Notes under the pieces: model-generated
Seen by the model: only the letters and a program-made list of their open reading frames with translations
Database searches by the model: none
Told to the model about the DNA's origin: nothing
Translations under genes and position numbers: made by a program
In this document: in pieces, positions 41,987 to 50,832 of the stretch
How the letters are laid out: every line of letters begins with the position of its first letter
How positions within the stretch are numbered: position 1 is the first letter of the stretch
NCBI RefSeq assembly: GCF_001571345.1
Contig: NZ_BCTP01000011.1
Span: 34,146-98,145, forward strand
Reading direction: 5' to 3'
Length of the DNA stretch: 64,000 bases
DNA from: Komagataeibacter xylinus NBRC 15237
GTDB lineage: Bacteria; Pseudomonadota; Alphaproteobacteria; Acetobacterales; Acetobacteraceae

Positions 41987-44206
41987 TTATTCGCTGGCGG
42001 CGCGGCTTTCCTTGGCTTCCTTCAGCACGGCGGAGAGGCGGTCATTGCGCAGCCATTCCTCCAGCTTTTCGGGCGGCATGGGGCGGGCGAACAGGTAGCC
42101 CTGCACCACATCGCACCCAAGCTGGCACAAAAGGTCAAGCTGGCGCACGGTTTCCACGCCTTCGGTCACCACCGTCATGCCAAGACGGCCGCCAATGCCG
42201 ATCACCGCCGTGGTCACGGCCTGGGCGTTGGCATCATGCTCGAGGTTCATGATGAAGCTGCGATCGATCTTGATCTCGGTCAGCGGCAGGCGCGTCAGCC
42301 TTGAAAGCGACGAATACCCCGTGCCGAAATCATCCATCGACAGCGCCACGCCAAGGTTGCGGATGGACTGGAGGACCATGTTCGTGTCCTCGTTTTCAGT
42401 CATCATCACGCTCTCGGTAATCTCGACCGTCAGGCGATGGGGCTCGAGCTTGCTGTCACTGAGCAGGCGGGCAATGAAGCCGGGCAGGTTGCGGTTGCGG
42501 AAGTGCCCGGCGGACAGATTGACCGCCACCGTGGGCACGTAAATGCCGTGGGCATCCCATTCCAGGATCTGCTGCACCGCGCGCTCGAGCGACCAGGTGC
42601 CGATCGCCTCGATCTGCCCGGTTTCCTCTGCCACCGCGATGAAGCGCGAGGGGTAGATGTTGCCCAGCGTGGGGTGGTTCCACCGCGACAGTGCCTCCAC
42701 GCCATACAGCGTGTTGTTGCGCACGTCGACCTGCGGCTGGTACTGCAGGTTGAGCAGGCCCTGCGCCAGCGATTCACGCAGCGCCGAGCCCAGCAGCAGC
42801 CGGTCCTGCGCGGCCTTGTTGTCTTCCGAGCGGGCAAGGTGGGTCATGCCCAGCCCCGAGCGCTTGGCCTGCCGCATGGCCTGCTCGGCATAGCTGAGCA
42901 GGGATTCGCCATCCGGCCCGTTCTCGGGGAACAGGCTGATGCCAATGCCCAGCGTGGGCACGATCATGTTGCCGCCGATCTCGATGGGCTGCTTGACGCT
43001 GTCATGCAGCATATCGGCGAATTTGAGCGCCTCGTCCTGGCGCGTGTTGGGAACGATGATCAGGAACTCGTTCGGGCCGGAGCGGCTGAGCACGTAGTTG
43101 CTGCGTGACACCCCCTTGAGCCGCTCGGAAACGGATTTCAGGAAGCCATCGCCATTGATATGGCCCAGCGCGTCGTTGATATCGCGGAAGCGGTCGATAT
43201 CGATCATGTACAACGCGAAATGATTATCCCCCGGCTGCCCGATCAGCGAGCGGATGACCTTGTGCACCGCCGTGCGGTTGAGGAAGCCGGTCAGCGGGTC
43301 GTAATTCGACAGTTGCGAGATGTGCTGGCGCGCCTCGTGCTGCTCGATCAGCACGCCACAGAAAGGCACGCAGCTGTTCACGATCTGCGCGGGCCAGCCG
43401 CCCCGGTTGCGCTCGGAGCGCGAATACAGCGCGAAGATGCCCGTAATACGCCCGTTGCGCGTGCGGATGGCCGAAGCCCAGCAATGATGCAGCCCCAGTG
43501 AGATGCCAACCGAGCGGTAGCTGTCCCACACGATGGTCGTCGCCTCGTTCAGGTCATTGGCGAGGGCGGCAATATCGGCCTCGGTCAGGCGCATGTCTTC
43601 CAGGGCCGCGGCAAAGCGGCGCGGCATGCCGGGGCCAGAGAGAATGCGCAGGCGGCTCTGCTCATCAAGCAGGATCAGCACGGCCACCGTATTGGGCACC
43701 AGCGTCTCGACCTCACGGCAGACCATGTCCGCCACGTCCTGTATCTGGATCTCGCTCGATAGCGAGCGGAACACCGTATTCTGGAGTTCGACCACCCGGC
43801 TGCGATGGCCCGCGCCGGTAATGCCGCGCACCATCATCAGGCGGTAGCGGCGCCCGTCGGCCCCGACCCGCGCCACCGTCAGGCTGACCTCGGCGGAGAT
43901 GTAGTCGCCGCTGCGGTTCTCGAACGTGACCTCCCCCGACACCGGCTCAACCGCCTGTATCGAGGCGTTGATGTCAAAGGGCGCTGCCCCATTTTCCACC
44001 GACGACGCCATGAGTTCCCCCACGGGCCGCCCTGTGAGCTTGCCCGGGTCGTAGCCCCATAACGTCTCGGCTGCCGGATTGGCATAGAGGATCATGTTAT
44101 GGTCATCGATGATGACCATGCCATCATGCGCCTGATGCAACAGTTCAAAACTGATCTCAGGAATGGCCACAACGGCTGGTGAAGGAGTAGGATTCTGCGT
44201 TTTCAT
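41987..44206 (-). CDS. PAS-GAF-GGDEF(degenerate)-EAL protein, probable c-di-GMP phosphodiesterase
   Basis: 739 residues. PAS domain about 18-125 (HQAHDGMVIIDDHNMILYAN), GAF-like region about 150-300, a GGDEF domain whose signature reads GPNEF at 377-381, and an EAL domain with EAL at 504-506 plus the other catalytic features (VNLSAGHF, EITESVMM, DDFGTGYSSLS, IKIDRSF, TEGVET, QGYLFARP). The changed GGDEF motif argues against cyclase activity; the intact EAL suggests c-di-GMP hydrolysis. Resembles the PDEA/DGC proteins of K. xylinus cdg operons, which control cellulose synthesis. Its PAS domain lacks the heme-ligand His of the next protein. Last gene of the operon, 74 bases after its paralogue. 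Confidence 0.9.
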   Translation of the reverse strand: MKTQNPTPSPAVVAIPEISFELLHQAHDGMVIIDDHNMILYANPAAETLWGYDPGKLTGRPVGELMASSVENGAAPFDINASIQAVEPVSGEVTFENRSGDYISAEVSLTVARVGADGRRYRLMMVRGITGAGHRSRVVELQNTVFRSLSSEIQIQDVADMVCREVETLVPNTVAVLILLDEQSRLRILSGPGMPRRFAAALEDMRLTEADIAALANDLNEATTIVWDSYRSVGISLGLHHCWASAIRTRNGRITGIFALYSRSERNRGGWPAQIVNSCVPFCGVLIEQHEARQHISQLSNYDPLTGFLNRTAVHKVIRSLIGQPGDNHFALYMIDIDRFRDINDALGHINGDGFLKSVSERLKGVSRSNYVLSRSGPNEFLIIVPNTRQDEALKFADMLHDSVKQPIEIGGNMIVPTLGIGISLFPENGPDGESLLSYAEQAMRQAKRSGLGMTHLARSEDNKAAQDRLLLGSALRESLAQGLLNLQYQPQVDVRNNTLYGVEALSRWNHPTLGNIYPSRFIAVAEETGQIEAIGTWSLERAVQQILEWDAHGIYVPTVAVNLSAGHFRNRNLPGFIARLLSDSKLEPHRLTVEITESVMMTENEDTNMVLQSIRNLGVALSMDDFGTGYSSLSRLTRLPLTEIKIDRSFIMNLEHDANAQAVTTAVIGIGGRLGMTVVTEGVETVRQLDLLCQLGCDVVQGYLFARPMPPEKLEEWLRNDRLSAVLKEAKESRAASE

Positions 44207-44280
44207 AGGGATCCAAGGTTAAGCAGGCCTGTTTCCAACCAGGCATGGGGACAGCGAACAAGCCAGAAATGGTGGCGAAA

Positions 44281-46560
44281 CTATTTCTTCGTTTTGCTTT
44301 CGGCCGTATTCGAGGCAACCAGTTCGAGCGCAAGGGTCTTCGCTGGCCCCTGCGACCATTCAAGCAGTTCCGCCGGCGGCATGGGCCGCGCGAACAGATA
44401 GCCCTGCACCACATCGCAGTTCAGGTCCTGCAGCAGCTTGAGCTGGGCCTCGGTCTCGACACCCTCGGTCACGACGGTCATGCCCAGGCGGTTGCCGATG
44501 CCGATCACCGCCGTGGTCACGGCCTGGGCGTTGGCGTCATGATCAAGGTTCATGATGAAGCTGCGATCGATCTTGATCTCGGTCAGCGGCAGGCGCGTCA
44601 GCCTTGAAAGCGACGAATACCCGGTGCCGAAATCATCCATCGACAGACCAACACCGAGGTTACGGATGGCGGCGAGGCCCTCCATCGTATCCTCGTTCTC
44701 ATCCATCATCACGCTTTCCGTAATTTCAACGCACAGGCGGTCCGGCGAGATCTGGCGCTCCTTGAGGATGCGCTCGATCAGCGCGGGCAGGCCGCGATTG
44801 CGGAAATGGGCAGCCGACAGGTTGACCGATACGGTCGGCACGTAAAGCCCGGCACGCTCCCAGTCGATGATCTGCCTTGTCGCCTCTTCGAGCGACCAGG
44901 TGCCGATCGTCTCGATCTGCCCGGTATCTTCCGCCACCGCGATGAAGCGCGAGGGGTAGATGTTACCCAGCGTGGGGTGGTTCCACCGCGACAGAGCCTC
45001 CACGCCATACAGCTTGCCGGTCTTGATATCGACCTGCGGCTGGTAGTGCAGGTTGAGCATGCCCTTGGCCAGTGAATCCCGCAGCGCCGAGCCAAGCAGC
45101 AGCCGGTCCTGGGCGGCACGGTTATCAGCCGTGCTGGACACGCAGTAGCCGCCGCGCGCCTCCTTCTTGCACCGGCGCATGGCAATCTCGGCATGGCCAA
45201 GCAGGGATTCGCCATCCGGCCCGTTCTCGGGGAACAGGCTGATGCCGATGCCAAGGGAGACGACAAGCAGGTTGCCTGCGATCTCGATGGGTTCCTGCAT
45301 GGCCTTGATCAGGCTCTCCGCAAAATTCGCGGCCTTGGCCTCATCGCAGTCGGGCACGACGATCACGAACTCATCCCCGCCCGATCGGCTGAGGATGTAA
45401 TTGCTGCGCGACAGGTCCTTGAGCCGCTGGGCCACCGCCTTGAGGAAGGCATCGCCATTCATGTGGCCAAGCGTGTCGTTGATATCGCGGAAACGGTCGA
45501 TATCGACCATGAACACCGCGAACTCGTTATCACCCGGGCGGTCGATCATCGACTTGATGACCTTGTGGATGGCGGTGCGGTTATGGAAACCGGTCAGCGA
45601 ATCATGGTTGGCGAGCTGGGCGATGTGCTGCTGCGCCTCGTAGTTCTCGATCACCACGCTACAGAAGGGCACGCAGCCCGACACGATCTTCTGCGGCCAG
45701 TCGCTCAGCTTGTACTGGTTGCGCGAATACAGCGCGAAAATGCCCGAAATGCGCCCGTTGCGTGATTTGATGGCCGAGGCCCAGCAGTTGTGCAGCCCCA
45801 GCGAAATGCCGAGCGAGCGGTAGCTGTCCCACACGATGCTATTGGCTTCCGACAGGTCATTGCCCAGCGCGGCAAGATCGCCTTCGGTCAATGACATGTT
45901 CTCGAGTGCCGCGGCATAACGGCGCGGCAGACCGGAGCCGGACAGGATGCTCAGGTGGTTGTTCTCATCCAGCAGGATAATGACCGAAACCGTGTTGGGC
46001 ACGAAGCTTTCCACCTCGCGGCACACCAGATCGGCCACGTCTTCAACCAGCATGTCGTTGGAGATGGCCTGGAACACCGTGTTCTGCAGGTCGAGCAGCT
46101 TGCGGCGGTGGCTCTCCTCGGTCACGCCTTTCATGAAGGCCATGTAATAGCGCTTCTTTTCCGGCCCGAGCAGCGCGGTCGAGATCGACATCTCGCCCGA
46201 GATGTAGTCACCGGCCTTGTTCTCGAACGTCACCTCGCGCGAGGTGCCGACAATGCGGTTCACGCCCGTCTTGCGGTTCTTGTAGATGTAGCTGTCATGA
46301 TCGCCACGATAGACCGATGGCACGAGGCAGCTCACGTTGCGGCCCAGCACTTCATCCTCCGAATAGCCCCAGAGCTTCTCGGCCGCCGGATTGAAGAAGA
46401 CCACCTCGTTGCGTTCGTTGATGATGACCACGCCGTCCGTCGCCTGCTCAAGCAGCTGGAGGCTGACATCGGCAGTCATGTCAAGTTCGCGCTTCGGGGT
46501 CTGTGCAGACGTCAGCGCGGGGGCATCGTGAGGGTTCATTACATGCTCTTGCTGTTTCAT
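44281..46560 (-). CDS. Heme-PAS-type GGDEF-EAL protein (c-di-GMP phosphodiesterase/cyclase)
   Basis: 759 residues; paralogue of the following gene. The PAS domain (VVIINERNEVVFFNPAAEKL, WGYSEDEVLGRN) aligns by eye with the E. coli DosP and K. xylinus PDEA1 heme-PAS. A His at residue 88 (VYRGDHDSYIY) falls where the heme axial His lies. The distal Met of DosP is Thr here (VGTSREV), a difference that would favour direct oxygen binding. GAF-like region follows, then intact GGDEF at 394-398 and EAL at 521-523 with VNLSAAHF, EITESVMM, DDFGTGYSSLS and TEGVET. Both activities look possible; in the xylinus proteins the EAL activity dominates. Starts 17 bases after the MHYT gene stop. Confidence 0.9.
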   Translation of the reverse strand: MKQQEHVMNPHDAPALTSAQTPKRELDMTADVSLQLLEQATDGVVIINERNEVVFFNPAAEKLWGYSEDEVLGRNVSCLVPSVYRGDHDSYIYKNRKTGVNRIVGTSREVTFENKAGDYISGEMSISTALLGPEKKRYYMAFMKGVTEESHRRKLLDLQNTVFQAISNDMLVEDVADLVCREVESFVPNTVSVIILLDENNHLSILSGSGLPRRYAAALENMSLTEGDLAALGNDLSEANSIVWDSYRSLGISLGLHNCWASAIKSRNGRISGIFALYSRNQYKLSDWPQKIVSGCVPFCSVVIENYEAQQHIAQLANHDSLTGFHNRTAIHKVIKSMIDRPGDNEFAVFMVDIDRFRDINDTLGHMNGDAFLKAVAQRLKDLSRSNYILSRSGGDEFVIVVPDCDEAKAANFAESLIKAMQEPIEIAGNLLVVSLGIGISLFPENGPDGESLLGHAEIAMRRCKKEARGGYCVSSTADNRAAQDRLLLGSALRDSLAKGMLNLHYQPQVDIKTGKLYGVEALSRWNHPTLGNIYPSRFIAVAEDTGQIETIGTWSLEEATRQIIDWERAGLYVPTVSVNLSAAHFRNRGLPALIERILKERQISPDRLCVEITESVMMDENEDTMEGLAAIRNLGVGLSMDDFGTGYSSLSRLTRLPLTEIKIDRSFIMNLDHDANAQAVTTAVIGIGNRLGMTVVTEGVETEAQLKLLQDLNCDVVQGYLFARPMPPAELLEWSQGPAKTLALELVASNTAESKTKK

Positions 46561-46577
46561 GAAAAAATTCGCGCCTC

Positions 46578-48662
46578 TCAGGTATCGGGACTGAATACGG
46601 GAGAAGAAACGGCGCGTATGGAACTGGCGGGAGACCCCACCCCTGTCATGGCCGCGGCCTGGGCCGACTGCGCAGGGTGGCCGATCAGATATCCCTGGCC
46701 TTCGTCACACCCTTCGGCGGAGGCGATGCTGAACTGGCCTCTGGTTTCGATCCCCTGTGCCAGAACCGATATGCGCAGCGCGTGACCCATGAGCAGGATG
46801 GAGCGTACGAGCTGCGCCACCACCGGGTCGGTATCGGCCTGCTGCATGAGCGAACGATCGATCTTGAGCTTGGTAAAGGGGAATGCGCGCAACATGTGCA
46901 GCACCGAATGGGCGCCCCCAAACTCATCAAGCGCAAGCCGCACCCCAAGGGCCTGCAGGCTGTTGGCCATGGCCAGCGCGCGGTCGGGGTTGCGCTGCAC
47001 GGTTTCTTCCGTGATCTCGATGACCAGACGGTCGGGCGCAAGCCCGCTGCGGGCAAGATTTTCCTGCACGGCCACGACAAAGCGGGGCTGGAGGAACTGG
47101 GCAGCGGACATATTGACCGCCACCCGGATGTTTTCACCCCACCCGGCAGCAGCCGTGCAGGCGGTCTGGAGCACCCATTCGCCAAGCTTGATGATCAGGC
47201 CGCTTTCATCGGCAAGCTGCAGGATCTCGGGCGGGGCTATGGCGCCGCGCTCGGGGTGCTCCCAGCGCAGCAGCGCCTCGTAACCCGAGACCTCGCCCGT
47301 GGCCACCACGGTCTGCACCTGATAGTGCAGCGAAAGCTGCCCGTCGGCCATGGCGGTCTTCAGGTCCTCGCCAAGCGCGCGACGTTCGCGCATGGTCTCG
47401 TCAAGCGCGCTTTCATAATACCAGATGGTATGATGCGGGTCGGTCTTGGCGCGATACATGGCCATGTCCGCACGCGAGATCAGGGTCTCGCTATCGGTCG
47501 CATCCACCGGGTAGACCGCAACGCCAATACTGCCGCCACTGGTCACCACGTAATCCTCGATGGGGATCGGCTGGTTGAGTGCCTGCTGGATCCGCTCGAC
47601 AAAACCATGCAGCTCGGCGCTGTCGGACGTGCGGTGGATGGCGATGAACTCGTCACCGCCAAGACGGGCCACGAACTCGCCCTCCACAAGCAGGGCGCTG
47701 AAGCGCTCGGCCAGTGTGGTCAGCACGATATCGCCTGCGGCATGACCACGGGTATCGTTGATTTCCTTGAACTTGTTCAGGTCGATGCCAATAACGGCAA
47801 ACTGTTCGCCATCGCGGTTGGCCCGGCTGACCTCGTTGTGCAGCCGCTCGTTGAAGCTGATGCGGTTGGGCAGGCCGGTCAGCCCGTCCGACATGGCCAT
47901 GCGATGCAGTTCCTCATAGGATTCCTGCCGCACGCTGCCATCAATGACAAACGAGGCGATGCCGGCGATGAGCATGAGCATCGTGCCCCCGATGACCGAA
48001 AGCCCCAGCACCAGAAGCTGCCCGTTATCATGCGCGGCCAGCATGTGCTGCGGCATCGCCAGCACACGCATGGCCTCCATGCCGGTAAAATGCAGCCCGG
48101 CAACAGCGCCGACGAGGGCGAGCGTCGTCTCAATCTCGCGGCGTGGATTGACCGGCCGCAACGCCAGCATGAGTGCGGTGGCGGACAGGGCCATGCCAAT
48201 GACGATCGACACCACCACAAGCAGGCTGCTCCACACCACGGGCGCATCCAGCCGGTAGGCGGCCATGCCGGTATAATGCATGCCGGCAATGCCAAGCCCG
48301 AGCACGATGCCACCGAGCATGCAGCCGCCACGGCCATACAGGTTTACGGCCAGCATGACCGCAAGCGGCACCGCGGCGAGCATGACAAGAAGCGACAGCC
48401 CCGTGCGCAGCGGGTCAAGATGTACATCGGCATTGCAGTGATAGGCCAGCATGGCGGCAAAATGCGTGCACCACACGAAACTGGCCCCCGCCATGCTGGC
48501 AAGGCAGTACCAGCCCAGCCGCTGACGGCCATGGGTCTGCGCCACCCGCGTGACCAGCCGCATCGTGATCCACGCGCCCGTTACGCATACAATCAGCGCA
48601 CCGGCGAGCAGGAAGGGGTCATACACCTTCAGTTCATAGATATGATTGCTCATGACTTCCAT
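46578..48662 (-). CDS. MHYT-GGDEF-EAL membrane protein, probable diguanylate cyclase
   Basis: 694 residues. N-terminal MHYT sensor of seven membrane helices with the three motif copies at His67 (WCTHFAAM), His129 (GMHYTGM) and His191 (GLHFTGM), a domain proposed to bind copper and sense gas. GGDEF intact at 335-339 (RLGGDEFIAI). EAL triplet present at 462-464, but the DDFGTG loop reads DEFGGA (577-582) and EGVET reads QGIET (634-638), so the phosphodiesterase is probably inactive. That combination suggests net c-di-GMP synthesis. First gene of the three-gene operon; a 391-base AT-rich gap lies upstream. A start 3 codons later is possible. Confidence 0.9.
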   Translation of the reverse strand: MEVMSNHIYELKVYDPFLLAGALIVCVTGAWITMRLVTRVAQTHGRQRLGWYCLASMAGASFVWCTHFAAMLAYHCNADVHLDPLRTGLSLLVMLAAVPLAVMLAVNLYGRGGCMLGGIVLGLGIAGMHYTGMAAYRLDAPVVWSSLLVVVSIVIGMALSATALMLALRPVNPRREIETTLALVGAVAGLHFTGMEAMRVLAMPQHMLAAHDNGQLLVLGLSVIGGTMLMLIAGIASFVIDGSVRQESYEELHRMAMSDGLTGLPNRISFNERLHNEVSRANRDGEQFAVIGIDLNKFKEINDTRGHAAGDIVLTTLAERFSALLVEGEFVARLGGDEFIAIHRTSDSAELHGFVERIQQALNQPIPIEDYVVTSGGSIGVAVYPVDATDSETLISRADMAMYRAKTDPHHTIWYYESALDETMRERRALGEDLKTAMADGQLSLHYQVQTVVATGEVSGYEALLRWEHPERGAIAPPEILQLADESGLIIKLGEWVLQTACTAAAGWGENIRVAVNMSAAQFLQPRFVVAVQENLARSGLAPDRLVIEITEETVQRNPDRALAMANSLQALGVRLALDEFGGAHSVLHMLRAFPFTKLKIDRSLMQQADTDPVVAQLVRSILLMGHALRISVLAQGIETRGQFSIASAEGCDEGQGYLIGHPAQSAQAAAMTGVGSPASSIRAVSSPVFSPDT

Positions 48663-49053
48663 TTTTGAGCGCCCGATACCATGCGTTTACGAAAACAGTT
48701 TCCAACAAACACCAGGCTCCACATGGAGCATTGCGGAAACCTTCTGGCATCAACCGCTTACAACAAGGGCATCCAATGGGTTAATCAGCCGTTTGTTTTT
48801 ATATTTGCTGAGATTAATCAGATATTAGTAAACATTCATTCATAATACAACAAAAAATTATCCTAAGAAAATTTAATGAATACCTTAGAGCATCATCAGC
48901 TTGGATAGTTAAAGGTATTTCCTATTTTAAAAGTGCAACAGATAAATTCCAGAATGGTAAAGTTTAGGCTTATATTCCTATTTTTTTATTTATAGGGATG
49001 CACTCTATACCATTCCCGAACGTTATTAGGACAACGTGCCCCATCTACGTCCA
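48663..49053. other. AT-rich intergenic region upstream of the MHYT gene
   Basis: 391 bases without a gene, markedly more AT-rich than the flanking genes. It holds a direct repeat of TTAATCAG, an A/T-rich CCTAT...ATAGG hairpin, and a segment (TTAATGAATACCTTAGAG) that matches the left flank of the MITE-like element in 16 of 18 bases. No promoter could be picked with confidence. It must contain the promoter of the c-di-GMP operon. Confidence 0.6.
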
Positions 49054-49605
49054 TCAAGGCAACATCCGTTGAAAAATTCGGTCACGATAAATGAACAGGT
49101 GATAAAATCCTGCAAAACCATGAAAGAGCGCCACCCAAAACAGTAACCATGCATTCCAGTGATGTAATCCTGAAAAAAAGGAATGGGTTCCGTGCATCAG
49201 CATGGGCAGGGGGGAGTTGATCGGCACGCCAAACGCCATGACCGGGCGCCCGGTAGACCAGCGCGCCATGTAGCCGAACACGATCTCGCCACCGAGCAGC
49301 ATATAGAGCAGGCGATGCACGCTGCGCGCCACACGGTCCTGCATTGTCACGATAGGGAAATGAATGGCCCGACCGCCGGTCAAGGTCCATGCCACGCGAA
49401 TGATGAACACCGTGGCCAGCACCACGCCAAGCGAGGTATGCGTGGCGACCAGAAAAGGCCGCCACGGCGCCGTGCGGGCCATGAGATGCCAGCCCACCTG
49501 CCCCACCACGAACTGCTCGAGCACAAGCACTGCGGTCAGCCAGTGCAGCCACCGTGTCTCCCAACTGTAATGCGCAGGCGGCGAAGGAAGAGAAGATGCG
49601 GTCAT
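49054..49605 (-). CDS. Cytochrome b561 family protein
   Basis: 183 residues, four membrane helices with His residues in the helix positions used for two b hemes (WLHWLTAVLVLEQFVVG, VATHTSLGVVLATVFIIRVAW, VHRLLYMLLGGEIVFGYM, LHHWNAWLLFWVALFHGFAG). Bacterial b561 proteins pass electrons between quinone and periplasmic acceptors, or act as superoxide:ubiquinone oxidoreductase. The start giving MTASSLPSPPAHYSWETRW was chosen with AGAGGTC upstream. It stands alone. Confidence 0.9.
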   Translation of the reverse strand: MTASSLPSPPAHYSWETRWLHWLTAVLVLEQFVVGQVGWHLMARTAPWRPFLVATHTSLGVVLATVFIIRVAWTLTGGRAIHFPIVTMQDRVARSVHRLLYMLLGGEIVFGYMARWSTGRPVMAFGVPINSPLPMLMHGTHSFFSGLHHWNAWLLFWVALFHGFAGFYHLFIYRDRIFQRMLP

Positions 49606-49663
49606 CCGGCGACCTCTAATCAAAATTACTTATAAGAAGACCGTGGCTTACCACGGCCCGCCG

Positions 49664-49999
49664 TCAGTTGACGCCTGGCAGAATTGCGCTGTCTTCGCCA
49701 CCAATATTCATATTGGTATAGTTGCCATCGGTCATGCCGGGTGCAGCACTGCCCGAGGCCGAGCCAGGCATCATCATCGGGCCGCTCATCTGGTCGGATT
49801 CCGCATTGTCGTTATGGAACTGCGGCACGCCCCCGCCGATTCCGGTCTCGGGGGCGCTGTAGGCAGGCGGCATGCCCGCTGCACCATCATCCTGGCCCGC
49901 CGCATAGCTGCCCCCGCCTGAGGCCGCGCCTGCCGAGCCGCAGGCCAGCGCTGCGCCAAACGCCACGACTGCCAGCCCTTTCGTGATTTGACCTGCCAT
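49664..49999 (-). CDS. Small exported Gly/Met/Pro-rich protein
   Basis: 111 residues with a signal peptide (ITKGLAVVAFGAALACGSAGA). The mature part has low complexity, rich in Gly, Ser, Met, Asn and Pro (SGPMMMPGSASGSAAPGMTDG) with no domain. AGGGAG lies well placed before the ATG. Unknown function; the Met content could bind metal but that is a guess. The open frame extends far upstream but those residues do not look like protein. Confidence 0.6.
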   Translation of the reverse strand: MAGQITKGLAVVAFGAALACGSAGAASGGGSYAAGQDDGAAGMPPAYSAPETGIGGGVPQFHNDNAESDQMSGPMMMPGSASGSAAPGMTDGNYTNMNIGGEDSAILPGVN

Positions 50000-50090
50000 G
50001 TGGTTACTCTCCCTCTGTGGAGCATGGAGCAGTTCCATGGCCCTCTTTTTAAATTGGGGCAGCAGCCCCATATTACCAATGTTAATCATG

Positions 50091-50125
50091 CATGCGTGAA
50101 CGGCTGTGCATTCCTGCCACGCATG
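50091..50125. promoter_or_regulatory. Inverted repeat in a divergent intergenic region
   Basis: CATGCGTG (50091-50098) and CACGCATG (50118-50125) are a perfect 8-bp inverted repeat with a 19-base spacer, between the small exported protein (minus) and the next plus-strand gene. Possible operator or RNA hairpin. Confidence 0.35.
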
Positions 50126-50261
50126 AAGCATGCGCGTGCCATGTAACATCATGCTACGCAACACGTAACACCCGCAGGGGTGCATGGTTGTCATGAAACG
50201 TAACGGAGCGCACAGTCCGCGCCATCGTCCCCTGGCAACCGCCGCGATGGAGAATGAAAAA

Positions 50262-50783
50262 ATGACCAGACTCGCCACCCTTCCCCTGTCAGACCTGATT
50301 GTGGTGCCCGACCTGCTCGCAGCACCGGTCGGCACCGTGATGCTCGCCTCGGAAATCTCGCGCGATGACCAGAAAATCGTCATCCGCAGCCACCTTGTCG
50401 GTCCCAACGGCACGACGCCCGGCCTGATCCTGATGACAGCGGATGCGCGGGGCTATTTTGCGCCTGATGAAGCCTGCACCGCCTTCGTGCGCACGGCCAT
50501 TGATGTCACCACCGCCATGCCGCTGCTCCTGACGAAGATCGTGCCCGGCTTTCGCTACAAATACGATGCCGTGGTGCGCGGCGATGTGTGGCAACTGAAG
50601 GACGCGCAGGGCAAGCCTTTCACGGGCCTTGCCATTGGCTCATCGGATGAGGAGGAAAGCAAGGTCTTCGCCTACGCCCGCATCGAAGGCGGCCGGATTG
50701 GCGATATCGTGCCCGGCGAGCGCGTGGCCTATCTGGGGCAGCTTGATTTCGGGGCAGGCCCCGCCGTGCCCACGCTGGGCTGA
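50262..50783 (+). CDS. Protein of unknown function
   Basis: 173 residues, no signal peptide. Composed of beta-rich and helical stretches (LSDLIVVPDLLAAPVGTVML, KIVPGFRYKYDAVVRGDVWQ, GGRIGDIVPGERVAYLGQLD) with hydrophobic spacing typical of a folded domain. I do not recognise the family. GGAG lies 12 bases before the ATG; earlier in-frame ATGs exist. A strong hairpin follows its stop. Confidence 0.65.
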   Translation: MTRLATLPLSDLIVVPDLLAAPVGTVMLASEISRDDQKIVIRSHLVGPNGTTPGLILMTADARGYFAPDEACTAFVRTAIDVTTAMPLLLTKIVPGFRYKYDAVVRGDVWQLKDAQGKPFTGLAIGSSDEEESKVFAYARIEGGRIGDIVPGERVAYLGQLDFGAGPAVPTLG

Positions 50784-50788
50784 ACCCC

Positions 50789-50817
50789 TTCCCCGCCCGC
50801 CTGATGCGGGCGGGGAA
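50789..50817. terminator. GC-rich terminator hairpin between convergent genes
   Basis: TTCCCCGCCCGC (50789-50800) pairs perfectly with GCGGGCGGGGAA (50806-50817) around a 5-base loop, located between the convergent stops at 50783 and 50833. On the minus strand it is preceded by AAAAC, not followed by a U-run. Confidence 0.6.
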
Positions 50818-50832
50818 AACCACAGGCGCGGG

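Noticed and set aside
46677..48668. 663-codon plus-strand frame opposite the MHYT gene
   Set aside because: Antisense shadow; the MHYT-GGDEF-EAL protein is clearly real on the other strand.
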